Shown piece by piece: positions 1-8,135 of a stretch of DNA of 38,890 bases. A program made the position numbers and the translations under genes. Position 1 is the first letter of the stretch; each line of letters starts with the position of its first letter. Origin of the DNA: an uncultured Pelagibacteraceae bacterium (GTDB lineage Bacteria > Pseudomonadota > Alphaproteobacteria > Pelagibacterales > Pelagibacteraceae). The stretch lies in NCBI GenBank assembly GCA_902595725.1, contig CACJRJ010000013.1:1-38890 (forward strand). Direction: 5' to 3'. The notes beneath the pieces were generated by a model. It saw nothing but the letters and a program-made list of their open reading frames with translations. It was not told the DNA's origin and did no database searches.

Positions 1-828
1 ATTGTAATGGCTTACGTAATTGGTGGAATTATGGAGAGTATGGGTAACAACGTTTCATATGCTGAAGGAGTTGATTCACAAGCAGTTTATGAATCAATTA
101 GAATCGGTGATGTAACAATATCACACGAAGTTTGGGAATCTGCTTTCGGTAAATCATTTACTACAGCTTTAGATAAAGGTGGTTTGCTTGACTGGGGAGA
201 TCACGAAGCAAGAACTCTTGAGGATATGGGATATCCAAATTGGGTTGTTGAAAAAGGTTTATGCCCAGGTCTACCAGACTGGACTGCTTTAAAAAATCCA
301 GACTGTGCAAAAAACTTTACAACTCCTGATTCACCAGATGGAAAAGGAAGAATGTTAGAAGGTCCACAAACTTGGCACGGTGATTTAATTCCACAAAGAA
401 TTGATGCATTAGGTTTAGGAGACCTTTGGTGGGTTAAATTTGCTGGAAGTGCAGATGCACTTTGGGCAGAACTTAAAGCTGCTAAAAAAGAAGGAAGAGG
501 AACTATCATCTTTAACTGGACGCCAAACTTTACTGATGGTGCTGGTTTTACATTTATAGATTTTCCTCCATACACAGCTGGTTGTAGACCAGAAGATGGT
601 GGAGATGGTAAATGTGGTTCGCCAGATGGTTATTTGAAAAAGGCTGTTAACGCAGACTTTCCAAAAACTCATCCAGCAGCAGCTGCAATGTTTAAAAAAC
701 TTTCATTTTCTACAAGTCAAATTGGTGCAATGGCCGCTTTAGTTGACGAAGATGGTATGACACACCAAGATGCAGCTAAAAAATGGTTAGCTGACAATAA
801 GAGTGTTTGGCAAGCTTTTACCAAATAA
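1..828 (+). CDS. tmoX: TMAO/glycine betaine-type ABC transporter substrate-binding protein, 5' truncated
   Basis: The reading frame is open from base 1, so the start and signal peptide lie upstream. The first Met at base 7 is probably internal, because the preceding codons continue the frame. About 275 residues of an OpuAC-type periplasmic binding protein are visible. It is rich in Trp and Tyr (for example WHGDLIPQR and DLWWVKFAG), as expected for aromatic cages that bind quaternary amines, and four Cys (in GLCPG, NPDCAK, AGCRP, GKCGS) could form disulfides. It would deliver TMAO or betaine to TmoW in the periplasm. The terminator at 852-890 and the downstream ATPase and permease genes support the role. 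I prefer TmoX over ProX because of SAR11-like gene order and the nearby tmm gene, but cannot determine the substrate. Confidence 0.8.
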   Translation: MVMAYVIGGIMESMGNNVSYAEGVDSQAVYESIRIGDVTISHEVWESAFGKSFTTALDKGGLLDWGDHEARTLEDMGYPNWVVEKGLCPGLPDWTALKNPDCAKNFTTPDSPDGKGRMLEGPQTWHGDLIPQRIDALGLGDLWWVKFAGSADALWAELKAAKKEGRGTIIFNWTPNFTDGAGFTFIDFPPYTAGCRPEDGGDGKCGSPDGYLKKAVNADFPKTHPAAAAMFKKLSFSTSQIGAMAALVDEDGMTHQDAAKKWLADNKSVWQAFTK

Positions 829-851
829 AGGTTAAAGTAATAATTATAAAG

Positions 852-890
852 TCTCTCCCAACAAAATGTTGGGGGAGATTTTTTTATTTT
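852..890 (+). terminator. Rho-independent terminator after the binding-protein gene
   Basis: A 12-pair stem, TCTCTCCCAACA (852-863) with TGTTGGGGGAGA (867-878), contains one G-T pair and an AAA loop. A run of seven T follows at 879. It lies 24 bases after the tmoX stop and would end most transcripts there, leaving the binding protein more abundant than the downstream ATPase and permease. Confidence 0.9.
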
Positions 891-930
891 AACTTTAGAA
901 AAACGGTTACTTAAAAGTTTATTTAATCTA

Positions 931-1392
931 ATGACAAAATATTTTCTTTATATATCTCTTAGCTTACTATTTTTAAATTCAGCCTTTGCAAAAGATGTGG
1001 ATATCCAAGAGGATATTAATCTTAGTTTTGTATGTGATTTAGAAAAAAAAATACTTAAGAATTCTGAATACAATTATCAAACTTTTCTAGCCAAAGATTT
1101 AGATGATAAGGATTTAGATAAATTCGATATTGAGGCAAAAAAACCAGAAACACTTTTGATTAGTGGATTGTCTTTATTTCTTTCAGAGACAGAAAAATTA
1201 AATGTTAAAATAGTAAATAAAGATGTTGTTTTATTTAAAGCAATTGACCAAAAAAAAAATTACTCAGAGTCTGGTATTATAAATAGAAAATCAGGCGAAT
1301 TAGTTCATGAAATTACAAGAAATGTAAAAAGTGAAAACTCGGAAAAAGATATTTCCTTTTATTCATGTAGAAAAATAGACACAAATGTCTGA
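931..1392 (+). CDS. Small exported protein of unknown function
   Basis: The 153-residue product begins with a typical Sec signal peptide (MTKYFLYISLSLLFLNSAFA, then KDVD), so it should be periplasmic. The mature part is charged, contains two Cys (in FVCDLE near residue 35 and SCRK near 147) that could form a disulfide, and has no motif I recognise. It is the first of three small same-strand genes between tmoX and tmoV, after the tmoX terminator. Its function is unknown; I call it real because of the signal peptide, the length and the codon use of its neighbours. Confidence 0.7.
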   Translation: MTKYFLYISLSLLFLNSAFAKDVDIQEDINLSFVCDLEKKILKNSEYNYQTFLAKDLDDKDLDKFDIEAKKPETLLISGLSLFLSETEKLNVKIVNKDVVLFKAIDQKKNYSESGIINRKSGELVHEITRNVKSENSEKDISFYSCRKIDTNV

Positions 1393-1426
1393 TTTTTTTT
1401 TAATTAATTTTGTGTAAAGTATTGTT

Positions 1427-1804
1427 ATGAAAAAAATTATTATTAGTATAATTTTTAGTTTTTTAATTACATCTGAAGTTCTAGCTCGTAGTACTGGATG
1501 TAAGGAAGGAAATTGTGAAAATGGTTATGGTAAGTGGGTTTATACAGATAAAACAACTTATGAAGGTGAGTGGGTAAACACAAAAAAACATGGTCAAGGA
1601 ACAGAAACTTGGCCTAATGGATATATTTATAAAGGCGAATTTAAGAATAGTGAGTGGAGTGGGCAAGGTACATTAACTTTTCCAAATGGCGCAACGTATG
1701 TTGGAGAATGGGCCAATGGTTTTATGAATGGAAAAGGAACTTTTACCTGGTCTGATGGTAAAGAAAAAACAGGTACCTGGATTAATGGAAAATTACAAGA
1801 ATAA
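1427..1804 (+). CDS. Exported MORN-repeat protein
   Basis: The product has 125 residues: a signal peptide (about 1-20), then about four MORN-type repeats of roughly 23 residues. The repeats show the YEGEW / YKGEF / YVGEW core with GxGxxxxxNG spacing (TTYEGEWVN, YIYKGEFKN, ATYVGEWANG and a final KTGTWING). MORN repeats form beta-hairpin ladders and are usually protein- or lipid-contact modules; no catalytic domain is attached. A Cys pair (GCKEGNC) lies just after the signal peptide. The gene starts 34 bases after the previous gene. A role at the cell envelope is likely but the specific job is unknown. Confidence 0.8.
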   Translation: MKKIIISIIFSFLITSEVLARSTGCKEGNCENGYGKWVYTDKTTYEGEWVNTKKHGQGTETWPNGYIYKGEFKNSEWSGQGTLTFPNGATYVGEWANGFMNGKGTFTWSDGKEKTGTWINGKLQE

Positions 1805-1812
1805 TTAAAATA

Positions 1813-2364
1813 ATGATAAAAAATAATTATATAAATAGATTAAAAGAGTTGCCTGAAACAACAAGGCAATTTGGTGGTCTTCTTATCTTAACACTTATTA
1901 TAATTTTATCTTTTGGTATTTTAAATATTTATTGGGGAGAAGGAGATGAATTAATTAAAAAAATGAAATTAGAAGAAGAAAGAATTGCAAAAGAAAAAAA
2001 ACTTAACGCACTTATATCAAAACTTCCATCAGGTATTCTAGTAACCTTTGATGGAACAGATAATTTTAGATTGACTGATGAATTATATGAAGCAGTTTGT
2101 AATGCAACAAAACTTCTTCCTCAACGTGCTATCATGGCTGCTCATTTTTTAAATTATGAAGCTTACGAACTATATACTATCAATGGTAATAAAATTGATG
2201 AAACATATGTTAAATGGGATAAAGAGAAAAACAAATGTTTTGCTGGTTACACTGTAAGTGGAGCTAATGTCGGAGTAAATAAAACAGCAAATGTAAGTGG
2301 AGAGGTTTTAAGTTTTTTAAGCACCGGTATTGATACAAGGGTTTATTTTATTAAAAATTTTTAA
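1813..2364 (+). CDS. Single-pass membrane protein of unknown function
   Basis: The 183-residue product has an N-terminal basic segment, one hydrophobic helix at about residues 21-41 (LLILTLIIILSFGILNIYW), then a charged stretch (KKMKLEEERIAKEKKL) likely to be coiled coil. The C-terminal domain of about 120 residues has two Cys (EAVCNAT and NKCFAG). This suggests an inner-membrane anchor with a periplasmic domain. It starts 8 bases after the MORN gene and probably shares its transcript. I do not recognise a family. Confidence 0.7.
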   Translation: MIKNNYINRLKELPETTRQFGGLLILTLIIILSFGILNIYWGEGDELIKKMKLEEERIAKEKKLNALISKLPSGILVTFDGTDNFRLTDELYEAVCNATKLLPQRAIMAAHFLNYEAYELYTINGNKIDETYVKWDKEKNKCFAGYTVSGANVGVNKTANVSGEVLSFLSTGIDTRVYFIKNF

Positions 2365-2369
2365 GGAGG
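2363..2369 (+). promoter_or_regulatory. Perfect Shine-Dalgarno sequence with no gene behind it
   Basis: AAGGAGG overlaps the stop codon of the preceding gene. No ATG, GTG or TTG that opens a usable frame follows at normal spacing, and the next gene starts 62 bases later with a weak site (AAGAA). It may be the remnant of a lost gene start or chance. Confidence 0.4.
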
Positions 2370-2430
2370 AAAGTAATAAATTATATAGATTTTATTTTAT
2401 CTTAATTTCGTATAACTTGATTAAGAATTT

Positions 2431-3462
2431 ATGTCAGAACCAGTAATTAAATGTGAAGCTGTTTACAAAATTTTTGGAGAAAATGCCAAAAAAATGCTTC
2501 AAGAGTCAAATGGCAATGTAGACGCAAAAACCTTTCAAGAAAATGGATGCATAGTAGGCGTTAACAATGCTTCATTTGAAGTTTCAAAAGGAGAAATGCT
2601 AGTTGTAATGGGTTTGTCTGGTTCAGGTAAATCGACTTTATTAAGATGTATTTCTAGATTAACTGATGCAACAGGTGGAAAAATTTTTATAGAAGGTCAA
2701 GATTTACTTCAATTAAATAATAAAGAACTGATAGAGCTTAGAAGAAATAAAATGGGAATGGTTTTTCAGAGTTTTGCTCTACTTCCTCATAAAACAGTTG
2801 TAGAAAATATTGCCTTCCCGCTCCAAATTAAGGGAATTAAAACTGAAGATAGCATTAGTAAAGCAATGGATATGGTTAAACTTGTTGGTCTTGATGGAAG
2901 AGAAAACTATTTTCCAAGAGAACTTTCTGGAGGTCAACAACAAAGAGTAGGTATTGCGAGATCATTAGCAGTAGAGCCAGATATTTGGTTTTTGGATGAA
3001 CCTTTTTCTGCATTAGATCCATTAATTAGAAAAGAAATGCAGGATGAGTTTTTAAGACTTCAAGATAAATTACAGAAAACAATTATGTTTATTACACATG
3101 ATTTTGACGAGGCTCTAAAACTTGCTGATCGAATTGCGATTATGAAAGATGGTATAATTGAACAGCTAGATACGCCTGCTAACATTGTTTTAAAACCAGC
3201 AACTGAATATGTAAGGAAATTTACTGAAGAAGTTCCTAGGGAAAAAGTTTTGTTAATAGAAGATGTAATGGATCCATCTACCACTGAAAATTTGGGTGAT
3301 TTGAAGGTTTTAAAAAATGAAATTATTGAAAATGTTGCTGAAAAAATTTTAACTCAAGAAAAATCAGTAGCAGTAATAGATAATAACAACAAAATTGTAG
3401 GCTCTATTAATCCAACAAAAATAATTAATACAGTTTTTGGAGGAAGAAAAAATAATAATTAA
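2431..3462 (+). CDS. tmoV: ABC transporter ATP-binding protein for TMAO/betaine uptake
   Basis: This 343-residue ProV/OpuAA-type ATPase powers import through TmoW. Walker A is at 61-69 (GLSGSGKST), the Q-loop VFQSF near 111, the signature LSGGQQQR at 165-172, Walker B IWFLDEP near 185-191 and the switch His in FITHDF near 215. As in betaine importers, an insertion of about 20 residues (KKMLQESNG region, 20-40) precedes the core. A C-terminal part of about 80 residues resembles a degenerate CBS-type regulatory region. tmoW starts 3 bases after the stop, so the two are almost certainly co-translated. The family call is firm; the TMAO assignment rests on context. Confidence 0.88.
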   Translation: MSEPVIKCEAVYKIFGENAKKMLQESNGNVDAKTFQENGCIVGVNNASFEVSKGEMLVVMGLSGSGKSTLLRCISRLTDATGGKIFIEGQDLLQLNNKELIELRRNKMGMVFQSFALLPHKTVVENIAFPLQIKGIKTEDSISKAMDMVKLVGLDGRENYFPRELSGGQQQRVGIARSLAVEPDIWFLDEPFSALDPLIRKEMQDEFLRLQDKLQKTIMFITHDFDEALKLADRIAIMKDGIIEQLDTPANIVLKPATEYVRKFTEEVPREKVLLIEDVMDPSTTENLGDLKVLKNEIIENVAEKILTQEKSVAVIDNNNKIVGSINPTKIINTVFGGRKNNN

Positions 3463-3465
3463 ATC

Positions 3466-5619
3466 ATGGAATTTATAAAAAAATATCCAAAGTTATTTCA
3501 ATGGTTATTTTTATTGATTGCATTTTTTGCTTTATGTTTTGCAATTGATGTTCCAGAAACATATAAATTTATTCGGGTCCAGGCAGAATTTGTTAAAGAT
3601 CCAAATCAAAGTAGCTATGTTTTTCTTGGCAAAGAAGTAAGATATTACGCTTTTGATGTATTTTGGAGACTGCCTCCATTGCTTGGATGGTTACCCATTT
3701 GGATAAATGATTCATTATTTTTCTTAATGAACGAATGGATGCCAATGGAGTTTTGGGATGAGGATATTAAAGAATTTAAAACTCGACCTTTGTTATTACA
3801 AGTAAGTAGAAATTTAACTTTTTTTATGACGTTTTTAATAGAGTTAATTAGAGAAATTTTAATAGGTGGAAAAAATACCATTGTTACATTTACAAGCTGG
3901 GATTGGATTAGTGAAAATCCTTGGGCAAAGCTGCCTGGTTTGCCTTGGACAATCGTTGCTGCTGGTGCAGTAATACTTGGTTATAATTTAAGTGGCAAAG
4001 GTCTAGCCTTATTTGCAGGTTTAGTTATGGTTTATATCTCCATATTTGGTCAGTGGAAACCTTCGATGCAAACTCTTTCATTTATATTAGTTGCAGCACC
4101 ACTATCATTTATTTTTGGTTTAGGTTTAGGCATTGCGGCATTTAAAAGTAAACGTATTGAGAAAGCTTTATATCCAATACTTTTAGTTATGCAAACTATG
4201 CCACAATATGCGGTATTAGTTCCTGCAATGGTTTTGTTCGGAGTCGGTGATCATTCTGCAGTAATTATAACTATGGTTGTTGCTATTCCACCAATGATAT
4301 TATTAACTTTATTAGGTTTAAGAGCAATACCCCCAGAAGTTATTGAAGCGGGCAAAATGAGTGGATGCAATAATTGGCAACTGATGCTTAAAGTATTAAT
4401 TCCAACAGCAAGAAGAGATATTTTGATTGGTGTAAACCAGGTTATAATGGTGTGTTTTTCTATGGCAGTTATCTCAGCTTTTATAGCTGCAAAAGGTTTA
4501 GGATATAATTTATTGTTAGCGTTAAATAGATTGGATATTGGTATGGCCTTGGAAGCTGGATTGTGCATTAGTTTAATTGCAATTCTTTTAGATAAAATGT
4601 CTTTAGCTTGGGCAAATAAACAAATAGATTATTTTGGTAATCTGACATTCTTTCAAAAAAATAAAAACATTTTATTTTTTGCTGCAACAGTAATTATAGG
4701 AATTGTACTTGCTTATGTTGGAACTTTTTTATTCAAAGGTAGTTACAATTATTTATTTGAAGTTCCACATAATAAAGGAATATCAACAGCCGATTTTTGG
4801 AATAAAGGTGTTGATTGGATCTTCGATACGTTTTTTGTATATATAAAAGCATTTAATACATGGTTGATTCAAGACGTACTTCAGCCAATGAGAGCTTTAT
4901 ATTTAAGAATGCCTGCGGTAGCTACAATAGTTTTAGTTGTTGGAGCTGGATATTTAATCGGTGGCATTCGTTCAGCTTTAGTTGTTTGTGGTTTAACATT
5001 ATTTATTGCCCTAAGCCCTTGGTGGGATAGAGCTTTAGTCACGACTTATATGGCAACATTTGGAGTTATTGTATCTTGTATAATTGGATTTACAGTTGGA
5101 ACTTTATGTTTTCAAAACAAACATTCTGCGAGTTTTATGTTGGGGGTTTGTGATATATTTCAAACTTTTCCTTCATTCGTATACTTAATTCCAGTGATGA
5201 TGCTTTTTGGTATAACTGATACATCAGTTTTAATTGCAGTTATAGTTTACGCAACAATACCTGCAACACGTTATACAATTGAAGGTCTTAGAAGTGTTCC
5301 AGCTGGCTTGCATGATGCTGCAACAATGTCAGGTGTAAATAAATTCCAAAGATTGACTAAAATAGAATTTCCTTTAGCATTTCCTCACATGATGCTTGGC
5401 TTAAATCAAACAATTGTATTTGCATTGTTTATGGTGATCATTGGAGCTTTTATTGGAACTGAAGATTTGGGACAATATATTCTAAAAGCATTATCAGATA
5501 AACAAGGTGCGGGCAAAGGATTAACGCTTGGGATTTGCGTTGCTTTCATAGGTTTAATATTTGATAATTTAATTAGAACCTGGGTAGAGAAAAGAAAAAA
5601 ACATCTTGGCATAAATTAA
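3466..5619 (+). CDS. tmoW: Fused double-permease protein for TMAO/betaine uptake
   Basis: The 717-residue product contains two ProW-type permease domains in one chain. Each has the cytoplasmic loop that contacts the ATPase: GLRAIPPEVIEAGKMSG near residue 285 and GLRSVPAGLHDAATMSG near 607. Each is followed by the conserved GVNQ / GLNQ helix. Ordinary ProW is about 290-350 residues, so this chain replaces a homodimer. An N-terminal segment of about 130 residues with one or two helices and a Trp-rich loop precedes the first domain. The gene sits 3 bases after tmoV and 4 bases before glpK, pointing to a single transcription unit. Confidence 0.88.
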   Translation: MEFIKKYPKLFQWLFLLIAFFALCFAIDVPETYKFIRVQAEFVKDPNQSSYVFLGKEVRYYAFDVFWRLPPLLGWLPIWINDSLFFLMNEWMPMEFWDEDIKEFKTRPLLLQVSRNLTFFMTFLIELIREILIGGKNTIVTFTSWDWISENPWAKLPGLPWTIVAAGAVILGYNLSGKGLALFAGLVMVYISIFGQWKPSMQTLSFILVAAPLSFIFGLGLGIAAFKSKRIEKALYPILLVMQTMPQYAVLVPAMVLFGVGDHSAVIITMVVAIPPMILLTLLGLRAIPPEVIEAGKMSGCNNWQLMLKVLIPTARRDILIGVNQVIMVCFSMAVISAFIAAKGLGYNLLLALNRLDIGMALEAGLCISLIAILLDKMSLAWANKQIDYFGNLTFFQKNKNILFFAATVIIGIVLAYVGTFLFKGSYNYLFEVPHNKGISTADFWNKGVDWIFDTFFVYIKAFNTWLIQDVLQPMRALYLRMPAVATIVLVVGAGYLIGGIRSALVVCGLTLFIALSPWWDRALVTTYMATFGVIVSCIIGFTVGTLCFQNKHSASFMLGVCDIFQTFPSFVYLIPVMMLFGITDTSVLIAVIVYATIPATRYTIEGLRSVPAGLHDAATMSGVNKFQRLTKIEFPLAFPHMMLGLNQTIVFALFMVIIGAFIGTEDLGQYILKALSDKQGAGKGLTLGICVAFIGLIFDNLIRTWVEKRKKHLGIN

Positions 5620-5623
5620 AATT

Positions 5624-7102
5624 GTGAAAAAATTTCTTGTTGCTATTGACCAAGGCACTACATCAACAAGAGTAATTTTGTTTGATACAAAAGGTAACAC
5701 AAAATTTATATCACAGTTTGAATTTAAACAATATTTTCCAAAAAATGGTTGGGTAGAACATAATCCAAATGAGATTTGGAAGACTACACTTAAATCATTA
5801 AAAAAAGTTATACAAAAAGCTAAGAAGTTAAAAGGAAAAATATTAAGTATTGGAATTACCAATCAAAGAGAAACAACTATCCTCTGGAATAAAAAAAATG
5901 GCAAACCAATTTACAATGCTATTGTTTGGCAGGATAGACGTACACAACAATTTTGCCAAAAATTGAAAAAAAATAATTATGAAAATATTATTAGAAAAAA
6001 AACTGGCTTATTTATTGATCCATATTTTTCAGCAACGAAAATTAGATGGATATTAGATAATGTTAAAGAATCAAAAAGATTATTAAAATTAAATAATTTA
6101 CTATTTGGAACCATTGATACCTTTTTAATTTGGAAGCTCACTAAAGGAAAAAGACATTTAACTGAAGCAACTAATGCATCCAGAACAATGTTGTACAATA
6201 TAAATACAAATCAATGGGATAAAAATATATTAAAAAAATTAAAGATATCACACAAAATTCTTCCGGAAGTAAAAAATTCAGCTGATAGTTTTGGGACTTT
6301 AGATAAAAAAATTATCGGACAAGAAATCCCTATATCTGCAGTTTTAGGAGATCAGCAGGCAGCAGCAATTGGTCAATCTTGTTTTCAAAAAGGTTCAATC
6401 AAAAGTACTTATGGTACTGGTGCATTTGTAATAATAAATACCGGTTCAAAGAAAATTTTTTCAAAAAATAAGTTATTGACCACAATTTGTTATCGAATAA
6501 ATGGAAAAAATACTTATGCATTAGAAGGTTCAATTTTTATTGCTGGAGCAGGAATACAATGGCTTAGAGATAAAATAAAACTAATCGATCATGCATATGA
6601 AACAGAAAATATTGCTAAATCAAAAAAAAGTAATGAAGGTGTATATGTAGTTCCAGCATTTAGTGGAATAGGTGCCCCCTATTGGAGACCAGATGCAAGA
6701 GGAGCCATTACCGGTTTAACAAGAAACAGTGATTGGAAAAGTTTAGTAAGAGCTGTTGTAGAATCTGTTGCTTATCAAAGTTATGATTTATTTGAAGCAA
6801 TGAAAAAAGATGGACTTAAACTTAAATTGATTAAAGTTGATGGAGGAATGGTAGCGAACAATTGGTTTGCTCAATTTTTATCAGATATAATAAATTTAAA
6901 TGTAATTAGACCAAAAACTCTAGAAACAACTGCATTAGGAGCTGCACTTTTAGCCGGATATCAGATTGGAGAATTTAAATCTTTGAATGAAATTCAAGTT
7001 AAGTGGAAAAAAGATAGAGTTTTTTCTCCAAAACTTAATAAATCATTGAGAAATAATTTATTGCAAGGATGGAAACAAGCAATTAGAAAAACTTTAGCAT
7101 AA
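5624..7102 (+). CDS. glpK: Glycerol kinase
   Basis: This FGGY-family kinase phosphorylates glycerol to sn-glycerol 3-phosphate in the cytoplasm. Its 492 residues match the usual length of about 500. The N-terminal phosphate loop AIDQGTTSTR is at 8-17, the substrate-contact region WQDRRT near 103, a second nucleotide site YGTGAF near 264, and the C-terminal DGGMVANNWF near 405. It uses a GTG start, chosen because GTG opens the frame just before KKFLVAIDQG. It lies 4 bases after tmoW and 8 bases before a G3P dehydrogenase gene. No glycerol facilitator or glpD is in view. Confidence 0.9.
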   Translation: MKKFLVAIDQGTTSTRVILFDTKGNTKFISQFEFKQYFPKNGWVEHNPNEIWKTTLKSLKKVIQKAKKLKGKILSIGITNQRETTILWNKKNGKPIYNAIVWQDRRTQQFCQKLKKNNYENIIRKKTGLFIDPYFSATKIRWILDNVKESKRLLKLNNLLFGTIDTFLIWKLTKGKRHLTEATNASRTMLYNINTNQWDKNILKKLKISHKILPEVKNSADSFGTLDKKIIGQEIPISAVLGDQQAAAIGQSCFQKGSIKSTYGTGAFVIINTGSKKIFSKNKLLTTICYRINGKNTYALEGSIFIAGAGIQWLRDKIKLIDHAYETENIAKSKKSNEGVYVVPAFSGIGAPYWRPDARGAITGLTRNSDWKSLVRAVVESVAYQSYDLFEAMKKDGLKLKLIKVDGGMVANNWFAQFLSDIINLNVIRPKTLETTALGAALLAGYQIGEFKSLNEIQVKWKKDRVFSPKLNKSLRNNLLQGWKQAIRKTLA

Positions 7103-7110
7103 TTTTAGCT

Positions 7111-8130
7111 ATGAAAAAAATATTAATAATTGGCGGTGGAGCAATGGGATCTGCTTTTTCGATTCCGTGTGCAGAAAATAATAATGATGTCACTATAATC
7201 GGCTCAGTATTAGAAGACGATTTTATTTCCTCAATAAAATCTAATAAAAGTTTACACCCAAGTTTAAATGTAATTTTACCAAAAAATATTAAAATTGAAA
7301 AATTTAGTACAAGTGCTGATAGAGATTTAGATTTAATCGTAGTTGCTGTTAGCTCAGCTGGAATTGATTGGGTGGGTGATGAGATTTCAAAATTTTATAA
7401 ATCTAATACACCAATAATTTTGCTTACAAAAGGTCTTTCAATAATTAACGATCAACTAACAACTTTGACTGAAAAATTAGAAATGATTTTAAAAAAAAAT
7501 GGTCATAATAAAGTTAGTATTTCTTCAGTCAAAGGTCCCTGTTTGGCATCAGGTCTTGCAAATAAAATGAGAACAGGAACTATAATAGCAAATAAAAATA
7601 TTAAAGAGGCTCAAAAAATTCAGAATATTATTCAAACAGAATATTACAAATGTGAAATATCAGATGATATAGAGGGTGTAGAAATTTCTTCAGCAATAAA
7701 AAATCTTTATTCAATGTTAATTGGTGGTTCGCAAGGATTAAGTAACCCAGCTGCCTCAAAAGAAATCCAAGAAAAATATTTTTTAAACACCGCTGCTAGT
7801 TTGATTCATAGATCAATTTCTGAGATGGTAGAAATTGTTAATAATTATTCAGGTAAAACCGAAACTGTTTATGGTTTAGCTGGTTTAGGAGATATATATG
7901 TAAGTGTGTCTGGTGGAAGAAATAGCCAAATGGGAAAATATTTGGGACAAGGTTATTTGTATAAAGAAGCTAAAGAAAAATTTATGAAAAATACAACAGT
8001 TGAAGGCGCACAGTTAGCTTTTGATATTGGTCCAAAACTTATGGCGAAATTTGATAAACGTAAATTTCCACTTTTATTTAGCATTCTGGAATGTATTTGT
8101 GAAAACAAAAAATTACAGATCGATTGGTAA
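7111..8130 (+). CDS. gpsA: NAD(P)-dependent glycerol-3-phosphate dehydrogenase
   Basis: The enzyme interconverts glycerol 3-phosphate and dihydroxyacetone phosphate. The 339 residues start with the dinucleotide-binding motif IIGGGAMGSA (5-14). Further on are the GpsA features KGLS, a diverged SVKGPCLASG in place of the usual SGPSFA, and EISSAIKNLYSML, which holds the presumed catalytic Lys. The C-terminal part contains YGLAGLGDIYVSVSGGRNSQMG, typical of the family. With glpK directly upstream it could move glycerol carbon into central metabolism or supply G3P for phospholipids. The diverged active-site loop leaves some doubt about the exact substrate. Confidence 0.82.
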   Translation: MKKILIIGGGAMGSAFSIPCAENNNDVTIIGSVLEDDFISSIKSNKSLHPSLNVILPKNIKIEKFSTSADRDLDLIVVAVSSAGIDWVGDEISKFYKSNTPIILLTKGLSIINDQLTTLTEKLEMILKKNGHNKVSISSVKGPCLASGLANKMRTGTIIANKNIKEAQKIQNIIQTEYYKCEISDDIEGVEISSAIKNLYSMLIGGSQGLSNPAASKEIQEKYFLNTAASLIHRSISEMVEIVNNYSGKTETVYGLAGLGDIYVSVSGGRNSQMGKYLGQGYLYKEAKEKFMKNTTVEGAQLAFDIGPKLMAKFDKRKFPLLFSILECICENKKLQIDW

Positions 8131-8135
8131 TTATT

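Noticed and set aside
201-575. A 124-codon open frame on the minus strand within tmoX
   Set aside because: It overlaps the tmoX coding frame completely, and its sequence looks like the reverse of that gene, not a protein.
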